64,000 nucleotides of DNA from Laburnicola sp. R22_1 (lineage: Eukaryota; Ascomycota; Dothideomycetes; Pleosporales; Didymosphaeriaceae), in contig JACONQ010000001.1 of NCBI GenBank assembly GCA_014281115.1, positions 1,612,001-1,676,000 on the forward strand. Direction: 5' to 3'. The notes below the pieces were generated by a model, which did no database searches, was not told where the DNA came from, and worked only from the letters and a program-made list of their open reading frames with translations. The translations under genes were made by a program, and so were the position numbers. The first letter of the stretch is position 1. Each line of letters starts with the position of its first letter. Positions 35,901-48,241 of the stretch are shown one piece after another.

Positions 35901-38900
35901 TTTGGACGCTTTGGATTGCTGGCCCGTTTCTCGAGGTACTCAATGTAGGCTGTAGAGTCATGCTCGGGATCAGAAAAGATCAGCGCTGGGTCGTGAATTC
36001 CAGTCTTTCCTTGAAGAGCTCTGGCAGCCTGCCGGAAAGCTATCAAGAAGACACCGCCACGTACATCGAGCTGCCAATTCTTGAAATCTAGTGGTGTTTC
36101 TTCGATCCATGCTTCAACCTAAGGGTGGGGGCGCAAGTCAGTAAATGTCACTTAGGTGTGTTACGCTAAGAGATAGAACGCGACAACACCTCGCACCCCA
36201 ATTACGTACCTCGGCAGCGTCGTGCGACGCCATAAGTCTGAAATGAGCAACGACTCCAAGGTTCAGTAAGGACAACATCCTATCACCCGCGAGAACAGCT
36301 GCATCCATCGCAGCTTTGAGTTGAGGAATCAGATCAGGAATGGGTGCTTCGAAGTGACCTAATAAGAGCGTTCGTAGAGTCTCTCCACGCGCATAGTTAT
36401 AGTAATCCTCAGAATACATGTCACACAGACGCTTCGCGATTGTGCCTAGATGTTGGACGCATGTCAGTAAAGTTCGCTTACGATACCCTCGGCAGGGTGG
36501 CTCCATATTACGTACCGCATTCGACGGCGAATTGTATCATTCCAAAACGCCCCCCCGCGATAGAGCCCAAATGAACATAACCCATAGCAACCTGCGACAC
36601 TGTTCCGCGATGCAGGTGCAGGGAAACAAGCTTGAGGGCGCCCTGGTAGAACAGTAGACTGTTCGACCAGAACGCAGCGCTCAAGAGCTCGACGATGACC
36701 GGACCCATAGTCATCAATTGGCGGTCATCCGTTGTCAGAGGTCGTGATATTAGTTCCTCTTTACTTAATGACTGTAGAAGAGCGCAGACTTCTTGAAACT
36801 CCGCGTCGCATTCTTCCCATGAGGTCGACGGAATGGGAACACCTAGCAAAGACAAACAATCCTTCAATGCTTGGAAAGCACGAAAGCTGTCGCCGCGGAT
36901 AGCTTGCACGCGTGATTGGATGATGAAGGATGAAGCCATGTCACACGGGTCCCGTGCATGCGTGAATGTCTTTTGGATAAGGGCGGTTGCTTCGTCGAAC
37001 AAGCCTTGATGCCAATAGCACTCGGCTGCACGAACAAACATTTGCAGGGTCTCCTGGTACGATACGTCTGGCAGATCATCGTTCCAGGGGTCGTCCTGGA
37101 GTAATGATAGGCAGTGCAAGTAATAATATGTTCCCGTAGACTTCGCGCCTACAAGATTGGTGAATGGTTAGCTTCTCAGCTCTCAAGCATACTTCAGGGC
37201 GACCTACCGGAGTTACAGGCAGTTTCCGCAGCCTGATAAAGAATGTCCCGAAACGGAGCTCTGTTGCTCTCACGTGTCTTGAGCAGAGATGCAGCCAGAC
37301 AGATGTGCCTGCTTTGCATGTAGAGTGCTTTAGATGCCACGGGGGAACCATCGCGATGCTGTCCCCCAGTTGTCATTGAGATCGCAATCATGTAATGCAT
37401 CATTGCTGTGTCCCACTCTTCTACCAAGTTCGCAGCAGCTGTGAGATAACGGTCGTGACTGAACCGGAATCGGTCTTCATCATCGGCCGCCATTAACACG
37501 AATGAGTTGACGGCGCCATTTAATGCATTGACTGCACAATCCTTACCTCGAAGCAAGGGAATGCGGGTGGTATCAGCATCTGACGGCGCATTTTTAGGAT
37601 CCATGAGACTCTCTACGAGCCCGAAGGAAAAGGAGCCTGCTAACAGAGTTGCCCAAGCTAGCAACTTGCGTGAGTTGCTAGGCAACTCTCGGAGTCTTTT
37701 CAAGATGAAGTCGTTGTTGACTGACGAACCATACTCTGGGCTTTCAAACGCATCAAAGACTTTGTCGAGATCAAAGCACCAACGTCCTTCTTGCCAACAA
37801 TAGAAGACACACTGCTTTCGGTAGCACGTGTCCAAAATCTCTCTGATGTAGAATATGTTTCCGTGAGATTTTTCTTGTATCACGGCGACCTGCAAGTTTA
37901 GTGTGCAATCAGCATTTAATATGCATCACATGCCTTGGGGTAACTCACCAAGGGAAGTATGTAATCGTTGTCACGGTGCAAGGTCTCTGATACGTATTCG
38001 GCAGTATCGGCCTCAGTGAATGGAAAGAGAGGAATCTTCGTCGCCGCCGGTAGGAGTGCCCGTAATTCCTTTGGAATGAGATCCTCTTCTTGATGGGTTA
38101 AAATGAGCACTAGCGGGATCTTAGCCTGTACAATATGGACGATAAGTTCAGCACTCTCGGAATCGGAGTTTTGGACATCCTCAAGAACCCAGATGCAAAG
38201 CTTTTGCATCGCTAAAAGGCGTAATACGTCTATGAAGACACTCATGAAGCGGGTCGATGTTGAAGCACCGCCACTACGCAGCCATGTATCAGCAGTATGT
38301 CCGGAGCTACCGCACGGTACCGCGGGCGATGAAGCTCTAGATGTCTTTACGTCGCGTTGTTGATTAGACGATGGCATGCTGCCAGCCGATAAAAGCCAAT
38401 GAGGTAAATCCAAGTAGTTCGCTAGAATGGCCCAAACACCTGAATTCTTGAGATGAGTGCGTAGCATTGTGTGGAACTCGGTCGAAACATCCGCTTCGCT
38501 AAAGATCTGGCGAAACAAACTGGACATGAGTTTTAGGATTGGTTCGAATGGGGCTTTCTTAGCTGGATCGAATTTAGCAGACGCAAAATACCCGACCCTA
38601 CGTGCAGTAGCTTGGATACTTTGAACCAGCTTGGATTTGCCCAAGCCCGCTGAGCCTCCAATCGCAATGATCTCACAGCGGGCCCTTCGTAACCTCGATT
38701 TTTTCGCATTCGACATGGTGCGTAACAAAGAGCCAGCATCGGATTGATTTGACCGTGATAGAGATAATGAGCTCTCTATGCTGGTATTTGAGTGGCCCCG
38801 GCTTGGCTGGAGTTGTGTCCGTGACTCAGAAGCCTCGTCTCCAGTAGAGCCCTCCGACTGGACTATGCTGTCTTGTGACAGTTGGTGGACATTGCGGGCC

Positions 38901-40528
38901 GCATCCACAAAAACGGGGCCAGAACCTAGGCCTGAGGCACTGTTCAGTCGATTATCAGAGTCTCTGGAACTGGTGCTGTCGGATATGATATCGTCGAGCT
39001 GATTCGTTTCCATGCGAGGGTCAGAGAACGAAGAGCCACAGCTAAGGTTGCCGAGAGCATTGCCAAACATGGGTCCCATACGACGACGCTTTGACGAAAC
39101 GCGTTCTATAATATCGATGATGATCTGACGCTCCTTATCACGTCCGATCTGCTTGAGAGGGAGGTTGAAGAAGCAGCTAACGTCCTTTGAGCCAATTTGA
39201 AAGTTTATCAAACCCTCGCCATCGCCTTCAGATAACAACTCGCGAATCTTGACGAGGTCATACTTCAGGCCGCTTGTGCTGTGATACCTGTCTTCGATGT
39301 TCTTTTGTGTCATCCGCTGAATAACCGAAGAGAGGATATCCGGAATGTCCATCCTTCTTGACGACACTTGGGGTATCCTTCTACTGAGCACATTCTGCAT
39401 GACTTCAAGGGGTGTAGCGCCATCAAATGGCGTCTCTCCACAAAGCATACTGTAGAACAGGATGCCAAGGCTGTAAATATCCGTACGGCTGTCTAGACAT
39501 TGTGGCACAAGTCAGTGAAGATTACGTTGGCGTGCGATCCGGGGACAGATGATACACACGAGGATAGGCTAATTCAGAAATCACGTACCAGGTTCGGCAG
39601 GCATACGTCCGGTTTGTTCTGGGGCGACAAAGGCAAGCTTTAATTCAATACCTAGCTCTTTACTCAGGACGTTCCAGCCGGCAGATGTAAGACCATTTTC
39701 GAAGGACCGCGCTCCGCCCCCAAAGTTGATCATCTTCACCATACCGTCCTCAGCGAAATGGAAAGCGTCGCCACGCAGCTCGCCGTGTACGATTTGGTGG
39801 CCATGGTGGAGGATTTCGAGACACTCGGTCGCTCCCACGGCGAAATCCAGGAAAGTCAGGAGGGGGATGCCACCTGTGTACTGAAAGTGCTGGAACTTCC
39901 AGACATTACCCTGATGTGTGGCCTTGTACGCATTGGGACCGAAACGAACCACTTCCCGAAGATAGTTGGGCCCAGGGGCCTCGACTATGAAAGCGACAAG
40001 GGGGTCGGCGTTTCCAGGCTTTGGAGGGAGTCTGACAAGCTCGATAGGGCGAATGAAGTGCCGACATTCTGGGTCCGATTTCTTGGTGACGAGCTGGCAC
40101 AACTGGTATTCTCTCTCTATTCGCAAGGTGTGGGTCGAGACGCGGCAGACGACGGCGCGGTCATGGGGAACGTCCGGGGTGTGCGTCGAGTGCGTGAGTT
40201 CACTGACACCATTCCCAGAGGACTCCTGGTTGCGGCTCAGCGAGGGCCGGCTTGTGTCGGACCTATGCGCGGACGAAGGCGAGTGTCGGGCGCTACGAGC
40301 TCGGGAGGAGACGGGCGGTTCGCCGGTCGATTTCTGGAGGCCATAGAAGTGCCAGTTGTCGTAGGACTGGCCGGGTTAGCGACTTTTGGCGTTGTGTGGT
40401 GCACGCATACGCACCGAGTGGAAGGGGGGGATCTCGGCGTCCCAGGTATAGTTGGGCAGCTCGACAAGGCGGGCGAGGATCTGGGTGAAGCGCGCGCTGC
40501 GGTCCGCGTCCTCTGCGGCGGCGGCCAT
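32901..40528 (-). CDS. hybrid sensor histidine kinase, group X (pseudokinase-AAA-GAF-HK-REC)
   Basis: A phosphorelay sensor that passes phosphate from His to Asp and then to an HPt protein, feeding stress MAP-kinase signalling. Eight exons: 40415..40528, 39589..40366, 37949..39492, 37208..37889, 36516..37148, 36210..36445, 33701..36118, 32901..33650 (2384 residues, all phases consistent). The order is an N-terminal kinase-like domain (about 120-330), an AAA-type ATPase with P-loop GGSAGLGKS near 576, a long helical region (about 800-1600), and a GAF domain. Then come the H-box SHELRTPLNG (phospho-His near 1916), N, G1 (DTGIGIPDE) and G2 (GGTGLGLS) boxes, and a receiver with phospho-Asp near 2237 (ILMDVQMP). 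The kinase-like domain has HGE and NFG where HRD and DFG are expected, so it is probably a pseudokinase. This layout is that of fission yeast Mak2/Mak3-type (group X) sensors. Confidence 0.94.
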
Positions 40529-40947
40529 GGTGGCTGGATGGCGAGCTGCTGGATCACGACATGGCGCGCGTGGGGTTTCGGCGTCACAGTGACGGGGAGC
40601 TCGTCGGCGTCGAGGGTCGAAGGCACGACGGCGGGACGCGCGACGTCAATGCTCCCGCTGACTGATGCGGCTAATAGCCTAGTAATAGCTAAGCTCTCGG
40701 CCAGACCTTTGTCCCCCGCCGCGGCGACTAGCTGACCATGGCCGCTCCAACGACAGCACGCCTCGCAAGAGCAGCCCAGCAGAGCCGCACCCACGCCTGG
40801 GCTTGTTTTGGTTCCTGAGATGGGCGCCCGCTGAAGAAGCAGCCGCGACCACCAGCCCGGCAGCCACGCCCCGCCTGCCCCCTTCACAGCCGGCCCGGCA
40901 CCCTCCACCGCACAGTGTGACCCGTGGACGCCGCCCGATGCGGCACC
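40529..40947. promoter_or_regulatory. divergent promoter, histidine kinase / ankyrin-DIL gene
   Basis: 419 bp of GC-rich DNA between two divergent start codons. No TATA box is evident. A 484-codon minus-strand open frame crosses this spacer but is a shadow of the GC bias and is not called. Confidence 0.5.
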
Positions 40948-43455
40948 ATGGACGCCCCCGGCCGCGAACATGGCTACCCGGGCGACCTGCCCGCCGACCT
41001 GCCCACCTCGCTCGACGACCGCAGAGCCGTCCACATGCCCGCCGAGGACATGGAGATCTATGATGCCTGGCAGGGTGAGTGGCCCCGCTGAAGCAGCCGC
41101 GACGCCGGCTGACGGTGCATCAGGGCAGTCGCAGTTCCTCACCACCCCCATGCCCGCCCAGCCTCTGAGCTTCAACCTCTCCCTCGACGACCCAAGCTTC
41201 GGCGACGAGGACATGCAGCAGCTGGAGGACAGCGACAGCCGCCTCGTCCAGATGCTGGCGCACCAGGCGCGCTTGAAGAACGACAACCACGGCGACGAGG
41301 CCAAGGTGGTCGCCGATGACAAGCTCTCGTACGAGGAGAAGCGGGAGGCGCTGCAGGGGCTGTTCACCCTCGCAGCCTCCAACGGCGAGCTGCAGAGGGT
41401 AAACCGGCTACTGGACGGGAAAGCGGGAGAATACATCGACATCAATGCTGTCGACGCTGAAGGCACACCCCCGCTTGTATATGCAAGCTGTTTCGGCCAC
41501 GAGGACATTGCCGAAACACTCATCAAAGAAGGCGCAAAGGTAGATGTGCAAGACAAGAATCGTTGGACCCCTCTCATATGGGCCATGACCAACAGACACA
41601 AGGGCATCGTGAAGCTTTTACTGGAGAATGGCGCATCCCCCGAACACAAGTCCTCCGGCGGCAGGACCGCTTTTGATTTTGTGGAGCCCAATAGCGAGAT
41701 AGCTGATTATTTGCAGGAGAATGGCTACACCATCGGAAATGCAGGCGTGACAGAGGATTTCTACAGCACAGGCTTCTCACAGGACCGTTTTGAGCAGGAA
41801 ATGCAAGAAAACGATATGAAGCGCCGAATGATGATGGAAAGTGCCTTCAACCTCGAGGTTGATCTTGGGAACCTGGGCTTGGACGAGCAACCAGAGGTAA
41901 ACAGTCTCCCTTTGGGTCATGTAACCGTCGCTCATCGCAGCAGTCTCCCACCGAGCTAGAGGAAGAGGCCCAGGAGTTCGTTTGGGACCGATGCCTCAAC
42001 GACCAAATGTTTGTCTTCCAGGAGAACGAACTAGATCGCATTCTCGACGTAATCATCACCAACATGACGCCCCAAAGATCGCCATCGCAGAAGCCCATTC
42101 CCGCGAACATCTTGTTCCTCAGTGCTCGATATGCGCACTATCATTCGGGCCCAGAGCTGCTGAATGTGCTTCTCAATTCGGCCATGGAGAAGATCAATGA
42201 CATTGTTGAGAAACATCAGTGGGATATGACTGTTCTCGCATTCTGGATTTCGAATGCAACGCTCCTATCGCATTATCTCAAGAAAGACACAGGACTCGCC
42301 GCAACTACCGGCGAATTCCAATTGCAGTTAGCCGAGACCATCAACGAAATCTTCATTCTCATCATAAGAGATGCGGAGCGAAGAATGGATAAATGTCTAG
42401 ATCAAGCTATGCTTGATTATGAACCGATGCCGGGCTTTGAAGATATTCAGTTTCAAAACGAATGGAAGATATTCAAGTCCAGACAGAAAGCGAAGCCCGT
42501 CGAGCCCTTTGATAAACGGTTTCGCCCACCGTCTCCTAAACAGAGGATGAAGCCGTCCGCTCGGAACATTACATCGCTGCTCTCGTCGACTCTTTTCGTT
42601 CTGGATTTGTACGACATACATTCCGTTATCACGGCCCAGATTCTATCTCAGCTCATCTACTGGCTCTCTGCGGAGCTCTTCAATCGAATCATGTCGAACC
42701 GGAAGTATCTTGCCCGCACCAAGGCGATGCAGATCCGCATGAACGTCTCTACAATAGAAGAATGGGTCCGCTCAAACAATCGCCAGCCGGAGCATTACGA
42801 GAATGGTTCAATGACATCGACAGGGGAAACTACCGCAGAGTCCGCAAAGCGCCATCTGGAACCACTGGTGCAGCTTCTCCAGTGGCTCCAATGTTTCTCC
42901 TCCATTGGCGACGACCTAGAAGATCTTAAGAGCACATTGAATCAGCTGACCAGGCTATCGCCGCAGCAGCTGCTCCATGCTGCAAAGTACTACCGGCCCG
43001 AAGTTGGCGAGAAGGGCATCACTAAGAGTGCGCGCAATTACATCCTTGGGCTGCAAAAGGCTGCCGCGGAACGGAAGGCTGCTAGGGGAAGATCGCCTAA
43101 CCCACCGCAAAAGACACAAAGTTCTACTCCTTCAACGCCAAGCAAGTCAGCGTCGCAGCCTGTTATTGCACCTTCTCCAGCGCCTTCCAGAACATCTGAC
43201 GACGACCAGGAGGGGGACGCTCCGGATGAGCTTCTCTTCGATCCGTCGTACATGCTACCTTTTCATCTACCAACTTCAACCGACATGCTCATCATGTACG
43301 GAGCAGGATTTGGAGGAATGAACAAGGAGCGCGAGAGGAAATACATTCCCACGGTGCCCCCTGAATTTCTGTCCAAGCTCGACCTCAGCGGCAATGGCAA
43401 GAATGGGTCAAGTTTATATGATGGGACAAGATGGCAGGATCCCAACTATCGGTGA
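40948..43455 (+). CDS. ankyrin-repeat and dilute (DIL) domain protein
   Basis: Three exons, 40948..41074, 41124..41896 and 41941..43455, give 804 residues. Exon 1 starts MDAPGREHGYPGDLPADLP and joins at DAWQG/QSQFLTTP. Three ankyrin repeats lie at about 140-250 (GTPPLVYASCFGHEDIAETL, then NRWTPLIWAMTNRHKGIVKL, then GRTAFDFVEP). The second intron restores DEQPEQSPTELEEEAQEFVW. The C-terminal half is a DIL domain as found in the cargo-binding tail of class V myosins (LSHYLKK, ITSLLSSTLFVLDLYDIHSV, RKYLARTKAMQIRMNVS). Pezizomycotina and fission yeast have such proteins without a motor domain. The role is inferred as a cargo or vesicle adaptor and is not established. Confidence 0.93.
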
Positions 43456-44263
43456 AGACTGAGAACGATGATGATTTTGTGTTCAAAAGCGGGCGCTGAC
43501 AGCGGCCCAGTGCGATGGTCTACACGAAACAAGATCACCACGTGCGCCGAGTCCGCCGCTGTCTGAGCGAGCGTCTACATACACGCCGAAAGAGGCCCAA
43601 TTGAGTCGTCGCTCCGAGCATGTGCACAGGTGGTCGGAGCTCGGAAGTGTAGGTGGACAGCGTGGCTGACAAGGAGAATTTGCACTTTAAACAGTGAGCG
43701 CAGCACAGCATAGCACGGCGCATGGTTTGGTATTCAGTCAAGAGCATCTCATCTTGTTACCTTATTTGGACAATCGCATTGGGTTTTGTGTTATAAGCCT
43801 TTTCTTCTTCAGCAACCACAACCTCATAGATTCCAATTCATCCCGTCGGCATACACCTCTTGTATTTCTGTTTCGTCAGTCCCTCGAGAGATGACTCAGC
43901 TCTCGCTACCGATCCTGACTTGCTTTCCCCTGACGCTGCCTGGCTGGCTTCATCTGCAAATACGAGAGCTGGTTCTACCTGTCTAGCAAGTTCCCTGTTT
44001 ACTTGGGGCATGTTTGCGCTGTCCAAGCAATTGTTTCCGTTTCTCTTACTCGATATTATTCTCTTCATGATCACCGGCTTTTCGGCGACTGGCTAGAGGT
44101 CGGGGCGCTCCGATGGCTACGGCCCCACTACCCCGCCGTTAGCAGTCGACGCCTATCAACGGAACAAAAGTCCCACGGTGCACAAAACACACTCATCTCT
44201 GTCCAAATATTTCATGCAACATCTCTCAATTCACCTCCTCGACATTCGTAGCTATCTGTCACT
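43456..44263. other. intergenic, allantoicase promoter side
   Basis: No gene is recognised. Several 60-80-codon frames overlap on both strands and lack motifs. Confidence 0.45.
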
Positions 44264-45404
44264 ATGGAAATCCACTCTGTAGGCCTAGATGATGTCAAAA
44301 ACACAGGCACCGCCGGAGCTCGCAGCATCCCCGCCGACGACATCGACTCGACCTTCAAATCCAAATACATAGGTACGCTGCCTCCTCTCCAGCCCCTCGA
44401 TTTGGACTAAACAGCAAATATCAGATCTCGTCTCCGCCCCGCTCGGTTCCAAAGTCCTCGCCTTCAGCGACGAATGGTTCGCCGCCGCCTCCAACCTCAT
44501 AACGCCCACACCTCCGATCCGCAAACCCGGCGTCTTCACCCACGCCGGCGCCTGGTACGATGGCTGGGAAACGCGGCGGCACAACACAGATCCTGCCGAC
44601 TGGGTCGTCCTGCGGCTGGGCGTGGCGAGCGGCCGCGTCGCCGGCGTCGAGATCGACACGGCCTTCTTCAACGGGAACCACGCGCCCGAGATCGCTGTCG
44701 AGGGCTGCTTCCTCACGAACGAAGCGGACGAAGAGAAAGTAAAGGACCCGCGGTTTGACGGCTGGGAGCCCATCTTGGGCAAGCAGGAGTGTGGACCGAG
44801 CCAGCGCCATGGATGGGCGCTGCAGCAAGTGACGCAAAAGGCGTACACGCACGTGAGACTGCTCATGTATCCCGACGGCGGCATCGCACGATTTCGACTG
44901 TACGGACTCGCCGTCCCCGTGTTTCCTGCTTCGTCGGACGCCGTCTTCGAGCTCAGCGCTACCGTCATGGGCGGCGTCGCGGTTTCCTGCTCGGACCAGC
45001 ACTTTGGCACAAAAGATAACTTGCTCTTACCGGGTCGCGGCAAGGATATGGGCGACGGGTGGGAAACGAAGCGCACGCGGGGCGAACACATTGACTGGAC
45101 GATCGTCAAGCTGGGTGCGATGGGAGAGATCGATCATATTGTCATCGATACGGCGCATTTCAGGGGCAATTTTCCGCAGAAGGTGCAGGTTTTTGCGGGG
45201 CTGTTTGACGAGGGGAAGGAGCCTGGGCATGATGATGGGGGATGGGTCGAGGTGCTGGAGCCGCAGAGGAGTGGGCCGGATAAGGAGCAAGAATATAGGG
45301 AGGAGTTGAAGGAGGTCAGGGGGAGGGTGTATACGCATGCGAAGCTTGTTATTATTCCTGATGGGGGGGTGAAGAGGTTTAGGGTGTTTGGGAAGAAGGT
45401 GTGA
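44264..45404 (+). CDS. DAL2: allantoicase
   Basis: Hydrolyses allantoate to ureidoglycolate and urea in purine catabolism. Exons 44264..44372 and 44425..45404 (52-nt intron) give 362 residues, the normal length. The protein has two tandem allantoicase (galactose-binding-like) repeats: the first contains DGWETRRHN...DWVVLRLG...GVEIDTAFFNGNHAPE, the second DGWETKRTRGEHIDWTIVKLG...HIVIDTAHFRGNFPQ. Each closes with a GG-[IV]-x-R-[FV]-R-[VL] motif (GGIARFRLYG, GGVKRFRVFG). The intron was placed to restore KSKYIDLVSAPLGSKVL. The neighbours are not purine-catabolic genes, so there is no cluster here. Yeast DAL2 and Neurospora alc-1 are equivalent names. Confidence 0.95.
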
Positions 45405-45594
45405 AGTTTGGATGAGAGGGTTCGTAAGTGGGTCGGGGTTCGATGAGAAGTGGGACTTTTCAGAAAGCAAAGCGCTGAGCTGGGAGGAGAGCGTCGAAGC
45501 ATGCTGCTGCGAGGTGAAGTATGGTGGGAAGTGCATAGTATTATTGTAAGATCAGCTGAAAACAATCACTTCCCAATTCATTCCAACCACAATT

Positions 45595-46806
45595 TTATTC
45601 CTTGATGTCTCCCCAGGCCCGTGAGAATATTTCGTCACCGTCACCGTCACCCTCGCCATTCCTCCAGCCCCAAGCGACACAGTAGTGCCGCAGCAACAAC
45701 TCCAACTCTTCCACTTCATCCAGCATCTCTAAGCTAGCCACCCTCTCCTTCTCCTCATCACTCACCCACTCCCTCCAAATGAAGTTCGTGTCCACTGTTC
45801 TGTGACCATCCGTGAAACCATACTGCTTCAGCCGTGCGCGCTGATCGGCGAGTTCGGGATACGCGGTTAAAGTAGGGAGTCTAATATTTCGCGTGGAAAG
45901 ATTGGATATCATGGTTCGTCCAAAGGCGTCGTGCGGGAGTATAGGTTCGTAGAGGATTAAAGAGGCGGGTGCGCTGGGTTTGAGATAGTGGGTGAGGAAG
46001 GTCTGGAGGACGGACGATACGGTCGAAGCTTGGAGGTATATGAGGCACATTTCTGAGAGGATGAGGGTCGGTGCGGACGGGTCGAGGTTGGGAATGTCAG
46101 GCGGTGAGGTCTCGTGTGTGGAGGGGGCGAGGGAGCGGAGGTCGAGATCGTGGAGGTTGTAGGTTGGGGAGTGGTAGGATGTTTGGGTAGGGCCTATTGC
46201 TGATGTAGGGCCTTCGATCTTCTTTTTTAATTGGGGGTATCTTTGAATGGAGCGTAGCTTTGCTGCTGTGTTGGTGGGGAAGTCGATCTCGTGGTAGATG
46301 AGTTTCGTATCAGGGTACTTGTCTCGGAGCCGGAAGTATCGTGTGTCGGTGCCGGCACCGAGTGAGATTATTTGTTTGGGACATGGAGAAGGCGTGGAAA
46401 GGAAGCGGTCGACGAGCTGGTCGATAGCTGAGGTGCGGACGTATGTTCCTGGACAAGAGTTAGAAGGTCGAACCGCTCAATACTTTCCTTTCCATACCGT
46501 GTGTCGAGCTGAACATTTATTAGAACAAAATGTGTGCATACCTCGGTTCAACAACGGTAACCGTCTTGTTGACGACTGCATAGCAAACAGCTTTGCATAC
46601 GGATCGTCGAGGTACCCACGCTCAACGCAGCTCACTCTGCTTCCCGCCGCATCTTGGTCCGTCCCACGCACCGCATTGTCACGCACGGCTTCGTGTTCCT
46701 CGGTCGAAGCTCCGAAGCCGCCTCTTTCACGGCCTTTGCCTCTTAGACCACCTTCTCGGCGGTTCCCCAAAAGCGTTCTGAGGTTCGGAATGTCGTTGGC
46801 AGCCAT
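45595..46806 (-). CDS. PPM1: leucine carboxyl methyltransferase Ppm1
   Basis: Methylates the C-terminal Leu of the PP2A catalytic subunit using S-adenosylmethionine, a step in PP2A holoenzyme assembly. Two exons, 46542..46806 and 45595..46448 (93-nt intron), give 372 residues. The first exon carries VRGTDQDAAGSRVSCVERGY and YLDDPYAKLF. The second starts GTYVRTSAIDQLVDRFL and continues into the SAM-binding motif IISLGAGTDTRYFRL, then YHEIDFP and PTLILSEMCLIYL. The C-terminal block (GFTDGHRTVDTNFIWREWV) is also typical. I chose MAANDIPNLRTLL as start; an in-frame ATG six codons upstream (46824) is possible. It is convergent with the allantoicase gene (190 bp apart) and head-to-head with RPB5. 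Confidence 0.95.
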
Positions 46807-47035
46807 GGCTACCATGTTCGTCACGCGGAGGGTGAAGCTTTGGCGGGGCTGGACCGCGGGGCAGCCAAGCTAGCCAAACAAGGGCAAGGCGCAAATCTGC
46901 AAGCCAAGACCGAGCGCAGCTGCGCGACCGAACTTCGATGATTTTCTTTGAGCGCTCGAAGCCAGACGTTACTTTGTCTCGCGCCCCCGTTCAACCCGCA
47001 CCTCTCACCACCACCGCCACCACCGCGTAGCCGAC
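46807..47035. promoter_or_regulatory. compact divergent promoter, PPM1 / RPB5
   Basis: Only 229 bp separate the two start codons. The part nearest RPB5 is CACC-repeat rich (about 47,000-47,025). No TATA box is evident. Confidence 0.5.
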
Positions 47036-47854
47036 ATGGCCGACCACCAGACGTACTCGGCAGATTTGGTGCGCATGTGGCGTGTCTATCGCACATGCAA
47101 GGAGATGGCCAAGGACAGGGTCGGTGCCTCCGCAGGCGCATTCGCGATTCAGCGCTGACGGGTGCGTCTAGGGCTACGAGATTCTACAGGAGGAATGCGA
47201 CATCACGCTGGCCGAGTTCGCCGCGCGATACGGTCTCGAGAACGGGGGCGTAACGTACGCACGCGGATATGCAAGTGGGAGTAGAATGCCTCGACTAATG
47301 TCTCTCGCAGCCGCCAGGGTATGAACTTCTCCTGCCAGCCCTCGGAAGACATGATACGCAAATACACGGCGCCTGCGACGGCGAAGGCCCCGAATCCCGA
47401 GCCGGCCATCGGGCCCATGTGGATCGAATTCAACTCGGACGAAAATGTCGGCCTGAAGCAACTGCGCGAGTACATCCAGCATCTTATCCAGGGGAACTAT
47501 TACTCGGGCATCATGATCACGTCGAAGCCCATGACGGGCATGGCGCTCCGCCTCCTGCGCGGCGCAGCTAGCATCGGGGAGGCAGGCCTCAAGGGCGGCG
47601 TCGAGGTCTTCGTCGAGCAGGACTTGCTTGTCAACATCACGAAACATGAGTTGGTTCCTACGCATCTGCTGTTGAGCACAGACGAGAAGTTGCAGCTGCT
47701 GAAGCGGTATCGTTTGAAGGAGACACAGCTGCCGCGTATTCAGGTGACGGATCCGGTGGCCAAGTACTATGGACTGCGGAGAGGGCAGGTCGTCAAGATC
47801 ATCAGAAAATCCGAGACGGCGGGAAGATACGCGAGTTACCGCTGGGCTATATGA
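47036..47854 (+). CDS. RPB5: RNA polymerase subunit shared by Pol I, II and III (Rpb5)
   Basis: A common subunit of all three nuclear RNA polymerases, located at the jaw. Exons 47036..47119, 47172..47254 and 47311..47854 give 236 residues. The N-terminus LVRMWRVYRTCKEMAKDRGY spans intron 1, whose donor is GTCGGT (weak). The block MNFSCQPSEDMIRKY follows intron 2. The C-terminal domain contains HELVPTHLLLS, LLKRYRLKETQLPRIQVTD and the nearly invariant DPVAKYYGLRRGQVVKIIR...SETAGRYASYR. The C-terminal domain alone identifies the family without doubt. Length is slightly above yeast (215). Confidence 0.96.
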
Positions 47855-48241
47855 GGTCTTTCGGTTCGATACTCGCCAGGGAGGAGTGGAAACGGTGAGA
47901 GGAAAGTGGCATCATTTGGCGAGGCGTTTGGCGAACCGGGAGTGCGTTGTACATTTCGGAAAAGGCGTCTGATGTGATTTGGTGTTCAAGGGTGCTGTAC
48001 GCTTTTCGGGACGTTCGAGGTTGCAAGCAACCTTCATATTATCAAGATAACCAGAAACCATTGTACGACGAATGCAAAAGAACAAAGAACTAATTACTCC
48101 AGAACATATGCCCTTTGAAGGAGAATATGACAAGCAAAAAATCGGATATCATCCCCAAACTGTACCATCCCATATCAGAAAAAAAAATCCCGATGATGAC
48201 CGCACACCCAAAACGCCAAGTCATGCTCTCTCAACCCTCCC
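47855..48241. other. convergent 3' spacer RPB5 / MAD1
   Basis: A 387-bp AT-leaning spacer between convergent stop codons, presumably both 3' UTRs. Nothing else is recognised. Confidence 0.5.

Noticed and set aside
40237..41691. 484-codon minus-strand frame
   Set aside because: It overlaps exons of both the histidine kinase and the ankyrin-DIL gene in the wrong frame; no motif.
44285..45109. 274-codon minus-strand frame
   Set aside because: Antisense to allantoicase.
43456..45404. Purine-catabolism gene cluster around allantoicase
   Set aside because: No uricase, allantoinase or ureidoglycolate gene is in the window.
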